NCBI GenBank assembly: GCA_009823505.1
Contig: VZQC01001595.1
Coordinates: 2,578,411-2,642,410, forward strand
Source of the DNA: Rhizomys pruinosus
Lineage: Eukaryota; Chordata; Mammalia; Rodentia; Spalacidae
DNA length: 64,000 nt
Direction of reading: 5' to 3'
Of the stretch, positions 56,471 through 64,000 are shown piece by piece. Position numbers and translations under genes: made by a program. The stretch's first letter is position 1, and each line of letters starts with the position of its first letter. The notes under the pieces were generated by a model, which saw only the letters and a program-made list of their open reading frames with translations, was not told the origin of the DNA and made no database searches.

Positions 56471-56636
56471 TCAGGTACTAGAAAGATGACTCTGGAGTTA
56501 AGAACACTGGTTGCTTTTGCAGAGGACCCTGGTTTGATACCCAGCACCTATATAGTGGGTCTGAGCTCTCTTCTGACCTCCAAGGGCTCAGCGCAAATTG
56601 CACTTACATACATGCAGGCAATACACTCATTTATTA

Positions 56637-56640
<4 letters not shown>
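56471..56640 (+). repeat. Degenerate B2/B3 SINE
   Basis: Head GTACTAGAAAGATGACTC, B box GGTTTGATACCCAGCACC, CTCTTCTGACCTCCAAGGGC. It runs into a CA/TA microsatellite that probably grew from its tail. Confidence 0.75.
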
Positions 56641-56700
<60 letters not shown>

Positions 56701-56706
56701 CATATA

Positions 56707-56741
<35 letters not shown>

Positions 56742-56762
56742 GTGTGTGTGTATATGTGTAAT
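56641..56762. repeat. Compound (CA)n (TA)n microsatellite
   Basis: CA repeats to about 56680, then TA/TATG-type repeats. Confidence 0.95.
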
Positions 56763-57385
56763 AAAAACTAATAAATAATATATTTAAAAGGAGTTGATAA
56801 GCTCAAAACAACAATGAATAAAGCATATAGCTTGAATGCTAAAAATTAAATACATGGATTTAAATATCTCAAAATGTCTCACAATAAAGTTTTCTATGTA
56901 AAATATGTCCAAAACTATACAAGTAAATTAAAAATATTTATTACCATAAAATATAATGGTATTTGTTTTCAAAATATAAAATTATTTTGGGAGTTTCTAT
57001 ATAGAATATGGATCCATAGTAAATAAGACATCCATAATTATCTGCTAAGGAAATAGGCTATTTTTAGAGCTATTAAGAGATTTTTACTGGCATTGATACA
57101 AAGTTTTGTATCTTAATCATATTATGAACTTAAAGTGTAATTCTCCATATCTTTTATATGCAAGAAATAGTTTATTAAAATATGGACCTCTTAGCCTCTC
57201 ATTTGATCTGACCATATTCATAAAAACCCTTGAGCATAAACTACATATAATTAAAATCAGCATAATTTATTTCTCTATTTTATATAAAATGGATGCCTCC
57301 AATGAAGAATATAGTTTACAAGCACTTCAGAATTTCTTCTTAATTTCCTTTTCACATTCAATTGTCATTTAATATATATGTAGTT
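56763..57385. other. Unannotated AT-rich sequence
   Basis: Nothing recognised. The ORF at 57106-57372 has no recognisable domain. Confidence 0.35.
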
Positions 57386-57397
57386 CAAAATATTCTT

Positions 57398-57671
57398 TTT
57401 TTTTTTTTTAGCTATATACAATTTATTGATTTGCTCATGTGACAGAGTTCAAGGAGTCCAACAGTCGCTGCACCACACTGGAAAGGCCGAGAATCCAGGG
57501 AACTGTTCAGTCCAAAAGGCTGGATGTCTCAGTAGTCCCAATCTAGTGCTGAAGGCCCGAATTGATTCCAGGAGATCTGCCTGTCTCATTACACGCTGGG
57601 ATCCGAAAGGTTGATCACAGCAGCAAGACAAACTCACCAGATGAGAGAGGCAAGCTGCAGGAGAAAAGGGC
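57398..57671 (-). mobile_element. Retroposed ERV-L LTR transcript
   Basis: The sequence aligns with the middle of the ERV-L LTRs at 17092 and 19594. On the minus strand it reads through AATAAA (within ATCAATAAATTG), then about 12 nt, then poly(A), the T-run at 57398-57410. TSD CAAAATATTCTT at 57386-57397 and 57672-57683. The LTR's own termini are absent, so this was an RNA inserted by L1. Confidence 0.9.
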
Positions 57672-57849
57672 CAAAATATTCTTATTAAAAGTCCTGGTAT
57701 CCACTTCATATTTGCCTGACAAAATTAATACAGTTTATTAGTTGTTTCAGTTTGAGGGTCAATCTTACCAAATGTTAAACTTGGTTTTGAGACATATTTA
57801 AGCTAATTAATGAAGAATTTGCAGTGTGTCATCTGAAGTTTACCGTCTG

Positions 57850-58290
57850 GTGGTCCTTTAAATGAATGACCTGTGTGTGTGCTGCCTTCCACCTGATGTA
57901 CTTCTCCCTTGGACCTGGGCTCGCAGCCCCGAGGTACTGCAAGCCTCAGAATTGTCCCCAGCCAGGTGAATAATCCTCCTAGCTTGAATCCCAGCTGGGA
58001 GAATGAGGGAGATCAGAAGGCCCAGAGAGAAAGAAGGAGTTGGAATCAAGAGAGGCTGGGGACTCAGGGCTTTTTATACAGAACCTTGTTGGGGGAGAGA
58101 ACATAGAAAATCAGGGGTTGGGACAGGTGGGATTTCAGGCCAAATGCTCCAGATCACTATGGGAATATGACAATGCTTTTGCCCAAGGCATCAAAGACAG
58201 TTTGGCATGGAGCAGGTTTCACAAGGGAGCAGGATCTCAGCAGGAGTCCAGGCCTGGAGGCTGCTTGCTGACTCTGCCAAAAGAATACCT
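57850..58290. repeat. Possible unclassified LTR
   Basis: GC-rich relative to its flanks, with GGAGAATGAGGGAGATCAGA, TTTTTATACAGAACC and purine-rich runs that resemble an LTR. No partner or TSD identified. Confidence 0.3.
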
Positions 58291-58404
58291 ACAGCAGTGC
58301 ATTAAATATAATTATCTAGAGAATATTATTAATTTCTGATGAAAACACAACCTCCATTTCTTAAAATTTATGTTTAAAAGAAATGCATATATACGGGATA
58401 TTTT

Positions 58405-58480
58405 CTTGATTGTTAAATGATGTGGGACAGCCTAGCCCACTGTGGGTAATGCCTCCCCTAGTCAGATATTTTTGTATTGT

Positions 58481-58529
<49 letters not shown>

Positions 58530-59061
58530 ACAAATCTAGACCTGTGTTCCCACCCATTCTCCCACCCCGCCAGAGCTCATGCATTCTGCCAAACATGCTT
58601 TTCATCTCTTAGTCTTTCTCAATATTTTCCATGGGGAAGTTGACTGTTTTGAGCAGAAGTTCACTGTTTCAGTCAGTTCTTTGATGCAGTCTTTTCTGTT
58701 GTTGTTGTTGTTGTTGTTGTTGTTTCCAAAATGCATTACGCCCAACTGCTTTGTACAAAAGCTCAGGGGGGCCCCACACAAGAAATACTTACAACTGGGT
58801 AATTGGCACTAGCATCCACAGATGAGGGATACCATTTGTCGTTTGTTTATTTTTGTGTTGTATAAGAAAACAGGCCAGCAGAAAAATCTAGTAAGCAGCA
58901 TTCCCTTCTAGCCTGTGCTGTAGCCCCTGCCTCTAGATTCCTGCCCTGAAATTCTACCTTGGGATCCCTATGTAGTGAACTATGATCTGGGAAATGCAAA
59001 GCAAATAAACCCTTTCCATCCCAAGTTAGTATTGGTCGCAATGTTTTGTCACAACAATTCA
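58405..59061 (+). mobile_element. ORR1-type MaLR LTR split by an L1 fragment
   Basis: The left piece, 58405-58480 (GCCTAGCCCACTGTGGGTAA), and the right piece, 58849-59061 (CCTGTGCTGTAGCCCCTGCC to AAATAAACCCTTTCC), align with the intact LTR at 60979-61384. The L1 lies between, with a 13-bp TSD (ATTTTTGTATTGT type) at 58468-58480 and 58849-58861. Confidence 0.8.
58481..58848 (-). mobile_element. L1 3' UTR fragment nested in an LTR
   Basis: An (ATTT)n tail at the left, then CCACCCATTCTCCCACCCC, TTTCAGTCAGTTCTTTGATG, a (GTT)n run near 58695-58720, and CTAGCATCCACAGATGAGGG at the right. The same 3' UTR subtype as 43701-44500. Confidence 0.85.
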
Positions 59062-59636
59062 GGATTTATTAAAAATGTTTAAATCTTTGTCAAAGTTTTA
59101 TTTACATGTTATATAGTAATTAAAATACCAAATAATACAACTGACCGTCTTGGAGGTTTAACAATCATACTTAAAAGCTCTAATCTGATTTGATCAGAGG
59201 GATTTAAAGGGAAAATCTTTTGGCCCTTGCCCTCTAAGGTCTACTTAAGTCCTAGGGGTCTGTGAGAGCACTTATCTAAACATCTTATGACTGTGAGTCA
59301 TTAGTTTTCCTATGCAGGGAGGTCTTAGAGATTCACTTAAGGGACTCCAACCAGTGTCTGGTCTAAAAGAAGGAAGGTCAACACAGAGGAAAATTTCCTC
59401 ATTCTTTCAAGGGAAGCCTGGTCAAGCAAGACCTGACTTTGTCCTGACATAGATGGAACTGGTAAATTAAATAAACCAAAGGAGCCAGGCACTGCCCCCA
59501 AATCCCGAGTGACCCCTGAGGAGGAAATCCTCAACTGACCTTAACACTAAAATTAAATTAGTTTATCTGAGCTAAATGTAAGGTTTTAAACACCCCAACA
59601 GGAAAGTATAAACAAAAAGTATAATAAAAGTATTAT
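59062..59636. other. Unannotated sequence, possibly ERV-derived
   Basis: No gene seen. Moderately GC-rich parts around 59210-59530 may belong to the same decayed ERV as 59882-60660. Confidence 0.3.
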
Positions 59637-59653
59637 AAAATACCTTATAACCT

Positions 59654-59864
59654 GGGGCTGGAGAGATGGCCTAGTGGTTAAGAGTGCTGACTGCTCTTGC
59701 AGAGGACCCAGGTTCAATTCCCAGCACCTACATGGCAGCTGAACCATCTTTAACTCCAGTTCCAGGGGAATCCGACACCCTCTTCTGACTTCCAGTGGCA
59801 TTGCACAACACAGTTGCACAAACCTGCATGCAGACAGTACACTCATACACATAAAAAAAGAAAA
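59654..59864 (+). repeat. B2/B3 SINE (short form)
   Basis: Head GGGGCTGGAGAGATGGCC, B box GGTTCAATTCCCAGCACC, single 17-bp unit. A 17-bp TSD with one mismatch (AAAATACCTTATAACCT type) lies at 59637-59653 and 59865-59881. Confidence 0.94.
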
Positions 59865-59881
59865 AAAATACCTTTTAACCT

Positions 59882-60660
59882 TATTATCTCAGAGATAGGT
59901 GAGGTTTGTGTAATGCTAGAAAAATACCACTTCTATACTAACCTGTCAAAAATATTTGGAACCTATGGCTAATGCCACCCTAGGACCTATTGTCATTTTT
60001 ATGCTCATTCTCATTCTGGAGACCTGTGTACTAAAACTTTTCTCCAGTCTCCTACAACAGAGCACAGGTCCTTACCTCCCTTAACTGGAGACCCTGAGCA
60101 GGGATCTTCCCATGGTGAATGCACTTATTAGCCCCCCTGTTGGTACTGAGAAATCTGTGCACTGTGGTTTCTAAAACAAAATCCAACAGCTCACTCATAG
60201 AAAACTTAACCAGTGTGTTTTTTCAATTGTAGAGGGAGAAACTCCATATCAACCACTGGTCACTATCGTTCTGGACCAAACACCAGTCATCCAGGATGAC
60301 TAAAATGGAGACCAGATCCTGATTTACCACCTGAAACCTCCTCTTTCCCCAACTATGCCCCCTATCAGCCAGAAGCAGTTATAGAAAAGAATATCATGCC
60401 CCTTTTCTATTATAACCAAAAGGCTGGACTGTTAGGCTTGGTCCTCCAAAGATCTGGAATTCATGGCCAGAATTCCTAGGGTGCACAGATTTTCCACTCC
60501 ACCCTGAAACTGCGAATCAATGACCTCACTTCTTTTTACCTGATGTCCCACTCAAGACATTGAAAAGGGCCTGCCCAGATGCCATCTTGGCTGCTGACTG
60601 CCATGCCCCACCAAGCCTATCCCTGGCTATTCTGAAGTAAACATTCCCGGAGTGCTCCAA
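59882..60660 (+). pseudogene. Possible degenerate class I ERV 3' region (env end and LTR)
   Basis: A short reading around 59985-60055 resembles a hydrophobic membrane anchor with flanking polar residues. About 500 bp further on is an LTR-like segment (GGGCCTGCCCAGATGCCATC, GAAGTAAACATTCCC). Stops are frequent and no other retroviral motif was confirmed, so this stays tentative. Confidence 0.3.
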
Positions 60661-60663
60661 AAA

Positions 60664-60880
60664 TCTTTTAAATACATTTTATTTAATTTTTATGCATTCA
60701 TACAATAAATCTTCGTCATATTCAGACCCCTTCCCTCAACTAAAACCCCATACGTTTTTTTTTGTGTATTCATGCTTCTGTAAAATATATGTTAAAGCCT
60801 AGTGAGTCAAGCTTTTGTACTGTGATGTTGATCCACTAGAGTCTTCCTAGACTATCTAGAGTCTTTGAAAACATAAAAAA
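60664..60880 (-). mobile_element. Old L1 3' UTR fragment
   Basis: TTTTATTTAATTTTTATGC at the left and GATCCACTAGAGTCTTCCTA at the right, comparable to other minus-strand Lx-type 3' UTRs. It is weakly preserved. Confidence 0.4.
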
Positions 60881-60978
60881 AATGTGTTAATGTGGTATTT
60901 TGTAATGATTTGAACATGTATATATAAAACAATATGTAAATCAGGCTAAAGGTTTAAAGGAAGAAACTGTTATCTTCC

Positions 60979-61384
60979 TGTGCTGGATAGCTTTAGTGTC
61001 AACTTGACACACCTGGGTTGAGGGAGCCTCAATTGGGGAATTGGCTCCATTGGATTGTCCTGTGGCCACATCTGTGGAGTATTGTCTTGATTGTCAAGCA
61101 ATGTGGGAGGGCCCAGCCCACAATGAATGGTTCCACCCTGGGCAGGTTGTTGTGTACTGTATAAAAGCAGGCTGGGTATGAGCCAGGGGAGCAAGCCATT
61201 GAACAGCATTCCTCCATGGCCTGTGCTTCAGCTCTTGCCTCCAGGTTCCTTCCCTGAGTTCCTGACTTGGGCTCCTTAAGTGATGAAATGTGACCCAGGA
61301 GATGTAAGCTGAATAAACCCTTTCCTCTCCAAGTTGATGTCGGTCAGAGTGCTTTGTCACAGCAATGGAAGACAAACTAGAACA
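60979..61384 (+). mobile_element. Solo ORR1-type MaLR LTR
   Basis: Complete LTR from TGTGCTGGATAG to ACTAGAACA, 406 bp, with a 5-bp TSD CTTCC at 60974-60978 and 61385-61389. A TATA-like GTATAAAAGCAGG lies near 61159 and a poly(A) signal AATAAA near 61313. The size and TSD fit ERVL-MaLR solo LTRs. Overlapping minus-strand ORFs are shadows. Confidence 0.9.
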
Positions 61385-61511
61385 CTTCCATTATGGTGAA
61401 AAGTTTCAAAATGTATTTATATTATTATTATTTATTATTATTTGATCTTTTTGAGACAGGGTACACCATGCCTAGCTCAAAATTTATTTTTACAGTCTTT
61501 AAAATTATAGA

Positions 61512-61656
61512 TCTGTGCTGGGCATGGTGGTGCACACCTGTAATCCCAGCACTTGGGTGGCTGAGGAAGGAAGATCTCTGAGTTCAAGGCCAGCCTGGTC
61601 TACATAGTGAGTCACAGGATAGCTGAAGCTACAGGGATACCCTGTCTCAAAAAGAC
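61512..61656 (+). repeat. B1 SINE
   Basis: GCTGGGCATGGTGGTGCACA head, CAAGGCCAGCCTGGTCTACA, and CCCTGTCTCAAAAAGAC end. Confidence 0.93.
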
Positions 61657-61712
61657 CTAATATATATAATATATATATATATATATTATATATTATATAT
61701 ATCACACCTATA
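61657..61712. repeat. (TA)n simple repeat
   Basis: TA-rich run directly after the B1 tail. Confidence 0.9.
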
Positions 61713-61734
61713 TATATTGTCTGAAACTAAACTG

Positions 61735-62088
61735 TATGTTATTTCCCAATCATGTTTCAGAATTCACATTTTTCCCTTTTAATTTTATATTACTCTAAAA
61801 TATGCATACATACCCTCCACCCATATATCAAATTACAAAGTCTGAAAATAAGTGGTAGGTTAATTCAAGAGCCTGTTAAGGGATTCACATTATAGAAGCA
61901 CAGTTGCTTTTAGCTAAAGAGGAATATAACATTAACATTGCTAAGTTTGCCTTACAACTAGGTATTTGGTTCTAGCATCCACAAATGAGGTATACCATTC
62001 ATCCTTTGTTTTTCTGGGATTGTGTTACTTCAGTTAGCATAATGGCTTCAAGTTCCATCCATTTACTGCAAAGTTTCAATGTCATCTT
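61735..62088 (-). mobile_element. L1 3' end, minus strand
   Basis: 3' UTR blocks TTTTAATTTTATATTACTC and AAGTCTGAAAATAAGTGG, then the ORF2 end (TTCTGGGATTGTGTTACTTC). A T-run at about 62085 marks the start of a second L1 tail. Confidence 0.85.
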
Positions 62089-62736
62089 TTTTTTTCTCTT
62101 TATTTATTTTTAAGGGATTCTACAATATAAGAGCACAGTTGTTTTCAGATCACATTGACATTGCTGTTTGCCATACAATTAGGTAATTGGTGCTAGCATC
62201 CACAGATGAGAGATACCGTTCGTCATTTGTTTTTCTGGGACTGTGTTACTTCACTCAGCATGGTATCTTCTAGCTCCAACCATTTACCTGCAAAGTTCAT
62301 GATGTTATCATTCTTTATCACTGCGTACAACTCCATTGTATAGATGTACCACATTGTCTCTCTCCACTCGTCAGTTGAGGGGCACTTGGGTTGGTTCCAG
62401 CTCCTTGCTATTGTGAAGAGAGCTGAAATAAACATGGCCATGCATGTATCTCTGTGGCAAGATGAGTCTTGTGGGTACATACCCAGGAGTGGTATGGCTG
62501 GGTCAGGTGGCAAGTTCATTCCAAGTCTTCCAAGGGTTCTCCACACTGCTTTCCATAGTGGCTGTACTAGTTTACATTCCCACCAGCATGTGGATGAGTG
62601 TTCCCCTTTCCCCACAACCTCTCCAGCACTTGGTATCATTTGTTTTCTTGATCCTAGCCAGTCTTATTGGAGTAAGATGATATCTTAAAGTGGTTTTGAT
62701 TTGCATTTCTTTAATTAATGATGTTGAACACTTCTT

Positions 62737-62977
62737 TTTTTAATTAATTTTATTTCTGTATGTGTATGAATGTACTGTCTGCATGCAAGTTTGTGCACCC
62801 ATGTCGTGCAATGCTGCGGAGGTCAGAAGAGGGTGTCAGATTCCCCTGGAACTGGAGTTCTCCTGGAATTGGAGTTTCAGATGGTTCTCAGCTGCCATGT
62901 GGGTGCTGGGGATCGAACCTGGGTCCTCTGTAAGAGTGGTCGGTGCTCTTAACCGCTAGGCCATCTCTCCAGCCCCT
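62737..62977 (-). repeat. B2/B3 SINE (17-bp duplication form) nested in L1
   Basis: Reverse-complement copy with GGAACTGGAGTTCTCCTGGA and an end at CATCTCTCCAGCCCC. TSD of 11 bp with one mismatch, GAACACTTCTT / GAGCACTTCTT, at 62726-62736 and 62978-62988. Confidence 0.94.
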
Positions 62978-63330
62978 GAGCACTTCTTAAGATGTTTCTC
63001 AGCCATCTCTAATTCCTCACTTGTGAAGTCTCTGTTCAGCTCTTTGCTCCATCTATTGAGTGGGTCATTTGTTTTCTTTCTTCTTTGTTTTTTGAGCAGT
63101 TTATATACTCTGGTAATCAATGCTTTGTCAGATGTTTCTGTGGTGAAGGTTTCCTCCCACTCTGGGTTTGCTCTTCACTTCCTTGATTGTTTCTTTTGAT
63201 GTACAGAAGCTTTTGAGTTTAATGAGGTCCCATTTGTCAGTTGTCCACCTTAATTCTTGTGCAGCTGCTGTCTGATTTAGGAAGTCTTTTCCTATGCTTA
63301 TGTCTTGTAGTCTGCTGCCAATTTTTTCTT

Positions 63331-63819
63331 TTATCCCTTCAGAGTTTGGGGTTTCACGGTGAGGTCTTTAATCCATCTGGAGTTGACTTTTATACAGGGC
63401 GAGAGGTAGGGGTTTAATTTCATTCTTCTACTAGTGGTGATCCAGTTTTGCCAACACCACTTGATGAAGATGCTGTCTTTCCTCCATTGTGTCTTCTTGG
63501 CCCCCTTGTCAAATATGAGATGGTTGAAATTGTATGTTTTCAGATTTGGATCTTCAGTTTTGTTCCATTGGTCAACAGGTCCGTTTTTGTGCCAGAACCA
63601 GGCTGTTTTTATGACTATAGCCCTGTAGTATAGTTTGAAGTCTGGTATGGAGATCCCCGCTGTGTTGCTGTTTTCACTCAGGGTTGTTTTGGCTATTCTG
63701 GGTCTTTTGTTTTTCCAAATGAAATTAAGGACTTTTTTCTCCAAGCCTGTGAAGAAACTGTTGGGGATTTTGATTGGGATTGCACTAAATCTATACAAGA
63801 GTTTGGGTAGAATGGACAT
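63331..63819 (-). pseudogene. L1 ORF2 connection-domain fragment
   Basis: A 162-codon open frame starting at the peptide [11 protein letters not shown] and running through [20 protein letters not shown] and NSRWIKDL. It is the stretch immediately C-terminal to the RT domain. It ends at a stop before the C-terminal region, so the protein cannot be complete. Confidence 0.9.
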
Positions 63820-64000
63820 TTTTTGCTATATTAATTTTCCCAATCCATGAGCATGGGAGGTTTTTCCATCTTCTGATGTTTTCTTCAATTTCCTTCTTGA
63901 GGGGTTTAAAGTTTTTGTTGTAGAGATCTTTGGTGTCTTTGGTTAGGTTTGTTCCTAGGTATTTTATTGTTTTTGAGGCTATTGTGAGTGGGAAGGTCTC

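Larger units (their letters stand above)
62089..64000 (-). mobile_element. L1 LINE, minus strand, continues past the right edge
   Basis: 3' UTR at 62100-62220, ORF2 C-terminal frame at 62223-62639 ([27 protein letters not shown]), a B2 insertion, then further ORF2 upstream to at least 64000, where the RT/connection region is being read. It is one of the better preserved L1s here but has several frame breaks. Confidence 0.92.

Noticed and set aside
60970..61375. Minus-strand ORFs rich in proline and leucine
   Set aside because: Antisense of an ORR1-type LTR.

Overview
The window is non-coding nuclear DNA of a muroid rodent. The evidence is B1, B2/B3 and B4 SINEs, rodent MaLR (MT/ORR1-type) LTRs, an ERV-L provirus with a leucine-tRNA primer site, and many L1 LINEs from old Lx-type remnants to fairly recent copies. 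The SINE and L1 sequences do not look like the mouse or rat consensus. The commonest B2/B3 form carries a 17-bp internal tandem duplication, so another muroid lineage (a mole-rat or bamboo-rat type, for example) is possible, but I cannot name the species. I see no host protein-coding exon, CpG island, tRNA, rRNA, CRISPR array or bacterial feature. All family assignments were made by eye and boundaries are approximate unless target-site duplications (TSDs) are quoted.

Layout. 1-16.6 kb: low-copy AT-rich sequence with SINEs, a 3' L1 copy at 4.2-6.3 kb carrying one B2 inside and one in its tail, several 3' L1 tails, simple repeats, and a truncated U6 snRNA retrocopy at 15.5 kb. 16.6-20.1 kb: an L1 3' end interrupted by an internally deleted ERV-L provirus on the minus strand, with two LTRs, a tRNA-Leu primer site, and RNase H, integrase and dUTPase remnants. 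20-31 kb: B1 copies, L1 fragments, microsatellites and long unannotated stretches. 31-35.5 kb: an old L1 split by rearranged minus-strand L1 pieces, then a 1.4-kb minus-strand L1.

37.4-50.2 kb is the most complex part. A plus-strand L1 with a two-unit 5' region, ORF1 and ORF2 is hit by a B2, by a retroposed MaLR-type LTR transcript, and by a composite block of about 6.5 kb. That block consists of fragments, in both orientations, of a repeat I do not recognise (called 'N' here). N copies end in a tail homologous to the L1 3' end, three copies share a small ORF, and at least two copies have good TSDs. 50-64 kb: an old L1 with nested B1/B2, a poly(A)-only insertion, SINEs, solo MaLR LTRs with 5-bp TSDs, a retroposed ERV-L LTR transcript, a possible degenerate ERV 3' region, and a minus-strand L1 running off the right edge.

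Nothing here works together as a pathway. The window records repeated nested retrotransposition in which L1 machinery appears to have mobilised its own RNA, SINE RNAs, U6 RNA, polyadenylated LTR transcripts and the N repeat.
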